Shown here in pieces: positions 54,715-62,207 of a stretch of DNA of 64,000 bases. The stretch's first letter is position 1, and each line of letters begins with the position of its first letter. Source of the DNA: an uncultured Lachnospiraceae bacterium (GTDB lineage Bacteria > Bacillota > Clostridia > Lachnospirales > Lachnospiraceae). A model generated the notes under the pieces. That model saw nothing but the letters and a program-made list of their open reading frames with translations. It did not search any database and was not told the origin of the DNA. The DNA is taken from the NCBI GenBank assembly GCA_934351835.1, contig CAKRJP010000011.1, forward strand, positions 29,579-93,578, in the 5' to 3' direction. Both the position numbers and the translations under genes were made by a program.

Positions 54715-55721
54715 TCTGCCTTCACTTTTTTCTTTCTCATATATTTTATCAGATAGCACACTCCTGCGCACACCAGTAATACCAGAATTGTTCCAAAGAT
54801 TCCTGAAAAGCTGGTTCCTGCTGCCGACTCAGAGCCTTTAAATCCATAATCCGGCAGGATGGATGTCATCGACTGAATCTTCTCCGCGATCTGGTACGCA
54901 GCTCCGGTCCCTGCACTTAACTCCGTAGAACCTGTCATCTTCTGGATCGACCATTCCAGTCCATCCGGGTGGCTCGATGCAAACAATGAAAGGGCTCCGC
55001 CAATGATAACCGCCATCATTCCAAGCACAGTCACTGTCTTTCCTGCCGAAAAAATTCCGTTTCCCTTTTCTCTTTCGTTTGTATTATTCTGGAGAAGCTG
55101 TGGTCTCGCCTGGTACACAAAACATAATACCGCCGCCGTAATCAAGCCTTCCACCAGACCGATGGCAAGATGTATTGGCTGCATAGTTCCCACAAATGCA
55201 GTGAACGGTAATTCTGAAACTCCTGAAAGGAATGTCTCTACACTTACGCTGAACGCCCCCATCTGCAGTGTCAGCACAGAACCAAGGATTGATGCTGCGA
55301 TGATTTTCTTTCTTGATAATCCCTTTTTCATCATCGGGTGCCAGATCAGATAGTAACCAATAAAGCATCCGTAAAACGCCATGTTCCATATATTACATCC
55401 CAGTGCCAGAAGTCCTCCGTCCGCAAATAGCAGACACTGGATCAACAAAACTCCTATCATTGTGATAAACGCTGCATATGGACCGAGCAGCGCGGCAAGA
55501 AGCATACCTCCACAGAGATGTCCACTGGATCCGGTTCCCGGAATCGTGAAATTAATCATCTGCGTTGCAAATACAAATGCTCCCATTACCCCCATCATCG
55601 GAACTTCTTTCATATCATAATCTGTATGTATTTTTTTCACCGAATATCCGGCCGCCACTCCCGAACAAGCGTACATCGTTGCCGCCACGGAAGGAACGAT
55701 CAGTGCATCTGCCATATGCAT
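54711..55721 (-). CDS. ECF Ni/Co substrate component, NikMN/CbiM-CbiN fusion
   Basis: I start at ATG 55721 so the protein begins MHMADALIVP, because CbiM/NikM needs an exposed N-terminal Met-His-Met as metal ligand; GAGGAGGATTTTACTT supports it. The 336 residues contain about seven membrane helices of CbiM, then a C-terminal part with SSHPDGLEWSI, the PDGLE domain of NikN/CbiN, and a final helix. It binds Ni(II) or Co(II). It heads the ecf-cdd operon. Confidence 0.93.
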   Translation of the reverse strand: MHMADALIVPSVAATMYACSGVAAGYSVKKIHTDYDMKEVPMMGVMGAFVFATQMINFTIPGTGSSGHLCGGMLLAALLGPYAAFITMIGVLLIQCLLFADGGLLALGCNIWNMAFYGCFIGYYLIWHPMMKKGLSRKKIIAASILGSVLTLQMGAFSVSVETFLSGVSELPFTAFVGTMQPIHLAIGLVEGLITAAVLCFVYQARPQLLQNNTNEREKGNGIFSAGKTVTVLGMMAVIIGGALSLFASSHPDGLEWSIQKMTGSTELSAGTGAAYQIAEKIQSMTSILPDYGFKGSESAAGTSFSGIFGTILVLLVCAGVCYLIKYMRKKKVKAE

Positions 55722-55768
55722 AAGTAAAATCCTCCTCTTTTCCATCTGTCTTCAGAAAATAAAAACAA

Positions 55769-55832
55769 GATGGTAAATTACATTGACTATAATTTACCAT
55801 CCTGAAAATTTTTTCACAAGCCCCCTTGGGGG
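55769..55832 (-). promoter_or_regulatory. Inverted repeats upstream of the Ni/Co transporter
   Basis: GATGGTAAATTA (55769-55780) and TAATTTACCATC (55790-55801) are perfect 12-bp arms around a 9-base loop. CCCCCTTGGGGG (55821-55832) is a second perfect palindrome. A weak promoter, TTGTGA-17-TAAATT, overlaps the first on the minus strand. The first may be a regulator operator; it does not match the NikR consensus I know, and no cobalamin or NiCo riboswitch fits in the 165 bases available. Confidence 0.55.
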
Positions 55833-55886
55833 ATATGTATTATGTTCAAGAATCTAATAATAGATTTCCCGAATTTGCATAATTAA

Positions 55887-56978
55887 TTAATCCAATGTCA
55901 GATCACCGGGTTTTACCCATCCAATCTTTTTAAGTCCCATGTTGATCAGCGGACAGATTACAGCCGGAAGTACAATTGATACTAAGATCAGTCCAATCCA
56001 GTCCATAGATGTGATCGCTGCTTTTGTCCCCTCTGCAATGTCATTGACCCATCCGGTATAAACTCCGATCTGACCGACCAGTCCACAAGTTCCCATTCCG
56101 GAAGATACCGGTGCTCCATTCATCTGCAAATGAAACAGACAAGTTGCAATCGGTCCTGTGATTGCTGATGTTACAATCGGTGCAATCCAGATTCTCGGAT
56201 TTTTTACAATATTTCCCATCTGAAGCATAGATGTACCGATTCCCTGAGAAATGATTCCACTCCAACGGTTCTCCGGGAAAGACATCACCGCAAATCCTAC
56301 CATCTGTGCACAACATCCAGCCACAGCCGCTCCACCTGCCAGTCCGGTCAGTCCCAGTGCCGCACAGATTGCTGCAGAGGAAATCGGAAGTGTCAGCGCG
56401 ATTCCCACAATTACAGATACCAGAATTCCCATTAAGAACGGCTGTAACTCTGTTGCCGCCATAACCAGTGTACCAACAGTCATGGCTGCTTTTCCAAGGG
56501 CCGGTGCCCACCATGCAGACAATCCGATTCCTACACCGATAGTCACTAACGGCGTCACCAGAATGTCAATCTTTGTCTCTTTTGATATAGCTTTTCCAAC
56601 TTCTGCTGCCAGAATTGCCACAAACAATACGGCTAACGGGCCGCCTGCGCCGCCCAGGGCATTTGCGGAAAATCCAACGGTAATCAGCGAAAATAATACT
56701 AATGGTGGACAGTGCAATGCATATCCGATCGCCACCGCCATCGCCGGTCCGCTCATTGCCGATGCCAGACCTCCGACCGTATAGTCAATGCCATTTATTG
56801 TCGCCACGGTATTAGTCAAAAATCCAATGTGAAACTGCGTTCCCAATGTGTTAATAATCGTTCCAATCAGCAGGGAACAGAAAAGTCCCTGTGCCATAGC
56901 GCCAAGTGCATCAATACCATATCGCTTGATGGATATCTCAATATCCTTGCGCTTTAAAAATGCTTTTACTTTCTCCAT
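55887..56978 (-). CDS. PTS EIIC-like membrane transporter (PTS_EIIC_2)
   Basis: The 363-residue protein has about nine membrane helices. GLFCSLLIGTIINTLG, SANALGGAGGPLAVLF and FPENRWSGIISQGIGTSML match the PTS_EIIC_2 family, EIIC-like proteins without IIA or IIB partners. None of those partners are encoded near it. Substrate is unknown. GGGAGAGAGAAAA precedes the ATG. Confidence 0.88.
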   Translation of the reverse strand: MEKVKAFLKRKDIEISIKRYGIDALGAMAQGLFCSLLIGTIINTLGTQFHIGFLTNTVATINGIDYTVGGLASAMSGPAMAVAIGYALHCPPLVLFSLITVGFSANALGGAGGPLAVLFVAILAAEVGKAISKETKIDILVTPLVTIGVGIGLSAWWAPALGKAAMTVGTLVMAATELQPFLMGILVSVIVGIALTLPISSAAICAALGLTGLAGGAAVAGCCAQMVGFAVMSFPENRWSGIISQGIGTSMLQMGNIVKNPRIWIAPIVTSAITGPIATCLFHLQMNGAPVSSGMGTCGLVGQIGVYTGWVNDIAEGTKAAITSMDWIGLILVSIVLPAVICPLINMGLKKIGWVKPGDLTLD

Positions 56979-57057
56979 TTTTCTCTCTCCCTTTATGTCT
57001 TGTCACATAACTTTACATGTATTCTTACATATATTACTCTTAATTTACAAAATATGC

Positions 57058-57100
57058 AAGAAAAGATGGAGACCGGTTTTATCTCCACCAATCTCCATCT
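57058..57100 (-). terminator. Terminator after the Lon-like AAA gene
   Basis: On the minus strand, AGATGGAGA pairs with TCTCCATCT, followed by TTTCTTGC. It lies about 40 bases after the stop at 57136. Confidence 0.7.
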
Positions 57101-57135
57101 GTCTTAAATCTTTATATTTACTTTTAAATAGCATC

Positions 57136-58620
57136 TTATGATAATAACTCTCTGACCATCTCTGCGGTAAATTCTACCTTAGAAATGTGATCTACTTCGA
57201 TCTGATACAATGCATTTGCTGCAATATGTTCTGCTGCCTGCTCCAGATCACGGATTCCGGAAGTGTCGGAATACTGCTCAATCACTTCGTCAAGAGCCTC
57301 ATCTGTCAGTACGCATTCCTCTTCACGCATTCCCATGTGCTTTAATACTTTTGGAAGTGCAAACTTAGAGAAGATTACTTTCTTCTCTTCTGCTGTATAA
57401 TCCGGAATATCAATCACTGCGAAACGTGACATCAGCGGTGCGCTGATCTGGTCTTTATCATTTGCTGTAGCAATCGGATAAACACCAACTGTCGGGATCA
57501 TACATTCCATATAGTTATCTGTAAATCCGAGATTATCCAACAATGTCAGAAGTACATCTGCCGGATTGCCATTTCCTTTTCCTGCTGCCGCCTTATCAAG
57601 CTCGTTGATAATAAATACCAGGTTGGACTCTCCTGCCATAGAGAATGCATCCATAATAATTCCCGGTTTTGCGTTAGCATAAATACGGGAACTTCCCGTA
57701 AGCTGTTCAGGATCATTGATAGAACTCATATCCAGAGTTGTCCAAGGTAATTTTAAAATTCTCGCAACAGCGTAAGCAATCTGAGACTTACCGGTTCCTG
57801 CCGGTCCCACTAACAAAAGACCATATGCCGGAAGTGTATGGGTACGATTAATCTGGATGATCGTCTCGATGATTCTCTGCTTTACGCGTTCCATTCCATA
57901 TAATTCTTCATCCAGGATTCTTCTCGCCTCATCCGGATCAATGGCTTCAAAATAATTACTCTTCCACTGTACATTCATCATAATGGAAAGTGCACGCTGC
58001 GCATGGCGTCTCTCCTCCGGTGACACTTCATGTGAACGGGCAACTGCAAGGTTTCTTCTCGCCCAAAGTCTAATGTTATCCGGAAGTGTTCTTCCTGCAC
58101 AGTTCATAAAATCAGTGATACTCTGTAAGCTGGTCAGCTTCATCTCATCGCCAACTTCTTCCTGATCCTCATCCGGCAGTTCCTCATCCGGCGCATCGCT
58201 GGACAGCAGTCTGTCAATCATAAACTGAAGGAATCCATCTTCCGCAGACAGCTTCGTGCCTCCTCCGCATGCAATCTCTCTGATCTTATAGACAGCATAT
58301 CCGCTCTCTAAATTCTTTCCTGATAATCTGACACTGATGTGGTTCTCCCCCAGCCATTTTAACAGACTGACAAAACGAGCATCGATCTGCAAAATGTCTG
58401 CGTTGTAAGTCCCATCCTCTTCTTTAAACTCAAACGCCGTCTTCTTGATCGGGTTAATAAACATTCCACAGGAATGGTGCGCCCACTCACGCTCTTTATT
58501 ATCCAAAATTAAAATCGGCTGTTCCGGCGACATCTCTCTTGCATTAGAACGAAATGTCGTATATGTACATTCTGAAATCTTCTGTTCGTCTGGTGTATTA
58601 TTAAAATCAAATACTGGCAT
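57136..58620 (-). CDS. Lon-like AAA ATPase lacking a protease domain
   Basis: The start is ATG 58620, behind ATAAAGGAGTACTTGCG, giving 494 residues. An unassigned N-terminal half (about 1-225, acidic around 142-160) precedes a Lon-type AAA module: YGMERVKQRIIE, Walker A GPAGTGKS (272-279), NDPEQLTGSSRIYANAKPG (the Lon pore/GHRRTYIG region) and SRF with the arginine finger. Walker B reads VFIINELDK, where Asn replaces the usual first Asp and Glu340 is kept. No Ser-Lys protease domain follows. It is probably a remodelling ATPase with unknown clients. Confidence 0.85.
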   Translation of the reverse strand: MPVFDFNNTPDEQKISECTYTTFRSNAREMSPEQPILILDNKEREWAHHSCGMFINPIKKTAFEFKEEDGTYNADILQIDARFVSLLKWLGENHISVRLSGKNLESGYAVYKIREIACGGGTKLSAEDGFLQFMIDRLLSSDAPDEELPDEDQEEVGDEMKLTSLQSITDFMNCAGRTLPDNIRLWARRNLAVARSHEVSPEERRHAQRALSIMMNVQWKSNYFEAIDPDEARRILDEELYGMERVKQRIIETIIQINRTHTLPAYGLLLVGPAGTGKSQIAYAVARILKLPWTTLDMSSINDPEQLTGSSRIYANAKPGIIMDAFSMAGESNLVFIINELDKAAAGKGNGNPADVLLTLLDNLGFTDNYMECMIPTVGVYPIATANDKDQISAPLMSRFAVIDIPDYTAEEKKVIFSKFALPKVLKHMGMREEECVLTDEALDEVIEQYSDTSGIRDLEQAAEHIAANALYQIEVDHISKVEFTAEMVRELLS

Positions 58621-58693
58621 CGCAAGTACTCCTTTATCCTTAAAATTCGCTATGTCTATGATACACGAATCCGAAATGTATTGCAAACGTTTA

Positions 58694-58756
58694 TTGACAC
58701 CTCTACTACTTTGTAATACAATATAGTTACAAAGATACCTTGTATTACAAAGTAGT
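58694..58756 (+). promoter_or_regulatory. PadR operon promoter with 17-bp inverted repeat
   Basis: TTGACA (58694-58699) and TACAAT (58717-58722) are 17 bases apart. ACTACTTTGTAATACAA (58705-58721) and TTGTATTACAAAGTAGT (58740-58756) are perfect arms; inside, CTTTGTAA and TTACAAAG form a second, closer dyad. The arms cover the spacer and -10, a clear operator for the PadR protein encoded just downstream. Confidence 0.85.
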
Positions 58757-58764
58757 GTCGGGAG

Positions 58765-59097
58765 GTGTTCAAAACGGATAATAATACACAATTATTTAAA
58801 GGTACATTAGAGGGTTGTATTCTGGGGATCTTATCCAAAGAAGAGACCTATGGCTACGAAATTATTTTGAAATTACAAGAATATGGTTTTGAAGAAATCA
58901 AAGAGGGCACCTTATATCCGCTTTTGCTCCGTTTAGAGAAGAAAGGACTGCTCACGGCGGTATTTAAGCCCAGTCCTCTGGGACCCAAGAGAAAATATTA
59001 CACCCTGACGGCAGAAGGAGAACAGGAACTGACTGCCTTCAAACGCCAGTGGAAACAACTGCGACATTCTGTTGACCAGATTTTAAAGGAGGTATGA
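58765..59097 (+). CDS. PadR-family transcriptional regulator
   Basis: The 110-residue winged-helix protein has TLEGCILGILSKEETYGYEI, EGTLYPLLLRLEKKGLL and KYYTLTAEGEQEL, all standard for PadR. The GTG at 58765 overlaps the only Shine-Dalgarno (GGGAGG, 58760-58765). Family alignment suggests the protein starts at xDNNTQLFKG, where the codon is ACG (58774), eight bases from GGAGG, so a non-standard start is possible. It overlaps the next gene and faces a strong operator, so autoregulation is likely. Confidence 0.9.
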   Translation: MFKTDNNTQLFKGTLEGCILGILSKEETYGYEIILKLQEYGFEEIKEGTLYPLLLRLEKKGLLTAVFKPSPLGPKRKYYTLTAEGEQELTAFKRQWKQLRHSVDQILKEV

Positions 59098-59099
59098 GC

Positions 59100-59771
59100 A
59101 TGAGTTTACTTTATAATAATTATCAGCGTTTAACACAGGAAAATGTAGATAACTACCATAAGATTTCCACCAGAAACCGTAATTCTCTACAGAAAATGAT
59201 GACGTACCTCTCTTCCTTTTCAGTTTCTAAATTTGACCTGGAGATTTTAAAGAAAGATCTGATCGGCATGTGCCAGGAAGCGGATTCTGAGGGCAAAACT
59301 ATCGAAGAATATATGGGCGTGCCGGAAAAGGACTTTTGCGATGATCTTGCAAGAGAATGCCACCAATCCACAATTTTTGAATCCTTTACCTTGATCATCC
59401 GCACTATTACAGGAACTTTATTTTTATTCTACGCTGTAGAATTTTTGTTCCTCGGCTTTTCCAATAACTTTGGAATCAGTCCTTCCCTGATCATCATCAC
59501 TATTGTATTTCCGGTTGCAGACTATATCGGAGCCAAGCTTTTAAACCGCAAAAGTTACCTTCCACCAGAGAAAAAGAAGAAATTTAAAGCAGCCTTTGCC
59601 GGAGGAATATTCCTGGTATATATGCTTTTTTTCACTTCAACATCTATGCCAATATACTTCTATGGACATGGACGTCTCGTATTTTTCGTACTGCTGGGGC
59701 TTACGTTAATTGTATTCCTTGGGACAAACTACTATTGGGACTGCAAGTCAAAAGGGTATCAGTGGGAATAG
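59100..59771 (+). CDS. PadR-linked membrane protein
   Basis: I chose the ATG at 59100, seven bases after AAAGGAGG; an ATG six bases earlier is too close. It gives 223 residues: a soluble N-terminal part (about 1-95), then four or five membrane helices. This layout matches PadR-partner proteins of the DUF1048/DUF1129 kind, but I cannot name the family with certainty. The pair is a common regulator-membrane protein operon. Confidence 0.75.
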   Translation: MSLLYNNYQRLTQENVDNYHKISTRNRNSLQKMMTYLSSFSVSKFDLEILKKDLIGMCQEADSEGKTIEEYMGVPEKDFCDDLARECHQSTIFESFTLIIRTITGTLFLFYAVEFLFLGFSNNFGISPSLIIITIVFPVADYIGAKLLNRKSYLPPEKKKKFKAAFAGGIFLVYMLFFTSTSMPIYFYGHGRLVFFVLLGLTLIVFLGTNYYWDCKSKGYQWE

Positions 59772-59794
59772 GACAATTCTTATATAGACAAAAT

Positions 59795-59820
59795 GATGGT
59801 GGTTTTGTGAAGCCACCATC
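59795..59820 (+). terminator. Hairpin after the PadR operon
   Basis: GATGGTGG pairs perfectly with CCACCATC across a 10-base loop, followed by ACTATATTTT. The tail is weak but position fits. Confidence 0.6.
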
Positions 59821-59947
59821 ACTATATTTTACATTTTTTCGGACGTATCTCATCACAAACTCTACATTAAGCTTCATCTGGTAGTTACTACCGCACAATA
59901 CTTTTTTGAACTTTTTTACAAATTTTTCTGCAACAGAAGTTTTTTTG

Positions 59948-60025
59948 ATGTATTCTATGAAAGAGACCTGTCATCAGACCGGGCTTACTTATGAGACTTT
60001 AAAATTCTATTGCAATAATTCATAA
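59948..60025 (+). pseudogene. MerR-family N-terminal remnant
   Basis: A 25-codon frame reads MYSMKETCHQTGLTYETLKF then YCNNS and stops. KETCxxTGLTYETLKFYCN is the helix-turn-helix start of a MerR regulator, cut off where the wing (xGLIP) should begin. The stop overlaps the ribosome site of the next gene. It is either a truncated regulator or a short leader derived from one. Confidence 0.5.
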
Positions 60026-60039
60026 GGAGGACGAATAAT

Positions 60040-60324
60040 ATGAATTCTATTGACGTTGAAGAAGATCAATTTGCCTATCGCTATGACACACAGCTTCTGA
60101 TCGACAGACGAGACGAAGATCTGGATGAGGATGACATTGCAGATTACATTTCCGAACATTTTGAAGGCAACAGCCTAATCGCAGCCGGAGATGAAGATCT
60201 GGTAAAGATTCATTTTCATACGAATGAACCTTGGAAGATCTTAGAATACTGCAATTCCATCGGTGAGATTTACGACATCGTTGTGGAAGATATGATCCGG
60301 CAGTCAAATGGCCAGCAGGGATAA
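60040..60324 (+). CDS. Orphan FakA/YloV-like domain protein
   Basis: The 94-residue protein has FAYRYDTQLLID, EHFEGNSLIAAGDEDLVKI and HFHTNEPWKILEYCNSIG, then VVEDMIRQ. This matches the middle region of FakA (YloV), a fatty acid kinase: DSLVVVGDxxLVKVHVHTNxP...IENMxxQ. The DAK2 kinase and the C-terminal DegV-binding parts are absent, so it cannot phosphorylate fatty acids alone. AAGGAGGACGAATAAT is a strong ribosome site. Similar short proteins exist in Lachnospiraceae, so it may be a genuine small protein. Confidence 0.7.
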   Translation: MNSIDVEEDQFAYRYDTQLLIDRRDEDLDEDDIADYISEHFEGNSLIAAGDEDLVKIHFHTNEPWKILEYCNSIGEIYDIVVEDMIRQSNGQQG

Positions 60325-60329
60325 TGTAA

Positions 60330-60359
60330 TTGACTTAAATATGATTAATACAATATAAT
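60330..60359 (+). promoter_or_regulatory. Promoter for the Rpn-like gene
   Basis: TTGACT (60330-60335) and TATAAT (60354-60359) are 18 bases apart. The following leader (60366-60522) contains short hairpins (for example GCCAG/CTGGC near 60395) and no gene. Confidence 0.65.
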
Positions 60360-60597
60360 ATACACAAATCAAATAAACGAAAATAATGCCAGATTTTGCA
60401 CTGGCTGTACAAAAGATAAAAAAAGAATACAGGGAATATCCCTACAAAGTAATGCTTTTCAGGGATGTTCTATATGTCATCTCTGTTTTTATAAATATTT
60501 TTAATGAAGGGAGAGATAACATATGAACATACCGAATTTTCATGGATGATCCGATGACTTAAAACAAAAGTACTTTATGAAAGGAGAAGGATCAGAC

Positions 60598-61482
60598 ATG
60601 GGCAAAAACAAGAAAAAAATTACTAATCTACAAGAATTTAATGCAGCTTTTTTGAAATGTATCGAAGATTTCCGCTTACTAGATGACGATTTTATGAGTA
60701 AAGTGTTTGAAGATCCAAAGTGTGCCGAAGTACTCTTACAAATTATTCTCGAGCGGACCGATTTAAAAGTTCAAGACGTTCGGATACAATATTCTCTAAA
60801 AAACTTGCAGGGACGCTCCGCTCGCTTAGATATCTTTGCTATAGACTCTGCCGGAAAAATATACGACATTGAAATCCAACGAAATGACAAAGGCGCCAGC
60901 GAAAAAAGAGCCAGATATAACAGCAGTTTGTTAGATAGTAATATCACTGAACCGGGAGATGAATTTGAAGATCTGCCAGAAACCTATGTCATCTTCATTA
61001 CCGAAAATGATGTATTAAAAAGCAATCTTCCGATTTATCATATCGATCGTACAATCCGTGAAAACCAAAAATCTTTTAATGATGAAGCGCATATCATATA
61101 TGTAAATTCACAGATTATTAATGAAACAGAACTTGGAAAATTGATGCATGATTTTCGATGCAAAGATGCAAAAGATATGTATAATCCTATATTAGCAAAA
61201 CGAGTAAGCTATTTTAAAGAGGACAAGGAAGGGGTGGCGATTATGTGCAAAGAATTAGAAAATTTGCAAAATAAAATCCGTGAGCAGGCACGTGCGGAAG
61301 GTCTTGCGGAAGGTCTTGCGGAAGGTCGCGCAACGGGACACGCGGAAGGTCGTACAGAAGGTCGTCTTACATCAATTTTAGAATGTATACAAAATGGTTC
61401 TATCGATGATGCCAAAAGATTATTAAAAGCAACCGATGAGGAAATTGCAAAAGCTGAAAAACTATTACTTGATGCAAAATAG
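60598..61482 (+). CDS. Rpn-family PD-(D/E)XK nuclease
   Basis: From ATG 60598, behind GGAGAAGGATCAGAC, the protein has 294 residues. RLDIFAIDSAGKIYDIEIQRNDKG holds the D and E-x-Q of the PD-(D/E)XK core, followed by RARYNSSLLDS and the DLPETYVIFITE block of the family. The C-terminus has AEGLAEGLAEGRATGHAEGR, the Ala-Glu-Gly repeats usual for Rpn proteins. The same frame is open upstream to ATG 60523 except for one TGA (60547-60549). Rpn proteins cut DNA and promote RecA-independent recombination. Confidence 0.85.
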   Translation: MGKNKKKITNLQEFNAAFLKCIEDFRLLDDDFMSKVFEDPKCAEVLLQIILERTDLKVQDVRIQYSLKNLQGRSARLDIFAIDSAGKIYDIEIQRNDKGASEKRARYNSSLLDSNITEPGDEFEDLPETYVIFITENDVLKSNLPIYHIDRTIRENQKSFNDEAHIIYVNSQIINETELGKLMHDFRCKDAKDMYNPILAKRVSYFKEDKEGVAIMCKELENLQNKIREQARAEGLAEGLAEGRATGHAEGRTEGRLTSILECIQNGSIDDAKRLLKATDEEIAKAEKLLLDAK

Positions 61483-61493
61483 ACTATACCTAT

Positions 61494-61532
61494 AGTGCGC
61501 TTGGACAAAGTTCCAAGCGTACTTTTATTTTT
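61494..61532 (+). terminator. Terminator after the Rpn-like gene
   Basis: AGTGCGCTTGGA pairs with TCCAAGCGTACT (one mismatch) and is followed by TTTATTTTTT. Confidence 0.85.
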
Positions 61533-61675
61533 TAAATTATTTTTCTGCATAAAATATGCCATTTATATCATGCAGATATATTAGTTTCACAGCAAATTAA
61601 TAGCAACTACCTATTATCTATGAATATATATAGTTAAAAAGCATAATACAGATAAATCCTTAAAAAGCCAAAGAA

Positions 61676-61702
61676 AAAAGCATCGCAAATGCGATGCTTT
61701 TC
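61676..61702. terminator. Bidirectional terminator hairpin
   Basis: AAAAGCATCGC and GCGATGCTTTT are perfect arms around AAAT... with A and T runs on both sides. It belongs to the 402-base gene-free stretch 61483-61884, which also holds the Rpn terminator, a tRNA-like fragment and two tandem TGACTACATT copies (61781-61800) plus a diverged third. Confidence 0.8.
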
Positions 61703-61706
61703 AAAC

Positions 61707-61738
61707 AGGGGATGAGAGAATCGAACCCTGTGGGAAAT
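61707..61738 (-). other. tRNA 3'-end-like fragment, possible attachment site
   Basis: Read on the minus strand, CAGGGTTCGATTCTCTC resembles a T arm with its TTCGATT loop (four of five stem pairs form), followed by ATCCCC like an acceptor end, then the terminator at 61676-61702. No 5' half, D arm or anticodon arm is present. Fragments of this kind are left where elements integrate into tRNA 3' ends. Confidence 0.35.
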
Positions 61739-61884
61739 CCTCATAATCCCTGTAAAATAAGCATTTCTTCGATTGAGTTTTGACTACATTTGACTACATT
61801 TTGACAACATGGATGGTAAAAAACAAGAAAGGAGAAATCGTTCAGCATGGTATCATCTTTTTCATGCGTCACTTCATATCTCCT

Positions 61885-62097
61885 CTAAAATACATTATCG
61901 TCTGGATAGTGCATCATAATATCTTCCACATTACAATCCAATATATTACACAGCTTATCAATCGTATTCACTTCAACATTCTGATTATGTCTTAACCTGT
62001 TCAGTTGAGAACGATTCATATGATAATGCGTATACAAATCATATTGTGAAATGCCTTTGGCTTTCATTGTCTCCCATAATTTATCGTATTTAATCAT
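61885..62097 (-). CDS. XRE-family helix-turn-helix regulator
   Basis: The 70-residue protein is a single Cro/CI-like helix-turn-helix: LWETMKAKGISQYDLY, HMNRSQLNRLRHNQNVEV and TIDKLCNILDCNVEDIM. It is divergent from the small lipoprotein-like gene at 62208 with a perfect 20-bp palindrome between them, its likely operator. The size fits phage or element regulators. Confidence 0.88.
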   Translation of the reverse strand: MIKYDKLWETMKAKGISQYDLYTHYHMNRSQLNRLRHNQNVEVNTIDKLCNILDCNVEDIMMHYPDDNVF

Positions 62098-62129
62098 CTC
62101 ACGAATTTTCCGCTTTCTTTCATAATTCC

Positions 62130-62190
62130 TTGCTATGTAATTATTATTAGCGTAAAATAGCGTTTATGATAGTGTTCGTATACGAACACT
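62130..62190 (+). promoter_or_regulatory. Promoter and 20-bp palindromic operator
   Basis: TTGCTA (62130-62135) and TAAAAT (62153-62158) are 17 bases apart. AGTGTTCGTATACGAACACT (62171-62190) is a perfect palindrome covering the region just after the predicted start, where a bound repressor would block transcription. Confidence 0.75.
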
Positions 62191-62207
62191 TATTTGAGAG
62201 GTGTCGT

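Noticed and set aside
55722..55886. Cobalamin or NiCo riboswitch before the Ni/Co transporter
   Set aside because: The region is too short for a cobalamin riboswitch and I see none of the conserved blocks of either class; only simple palindromes are present.
61290..61370. CRISPR-like or other interspersed repeats
   Set aside because: The 12-base units are in frame within a coding region and encode the usual Ala-Glu-Gly tail; there are no spacers.
62171..62190. LexA (SOS) box
   Set aside because: Gram-positive LexA sites read CGAAC-N4-GTTCG; here the halves are in the opposite order (GTTCG-N4-CGAAC), so an XRE operator is a better fit.
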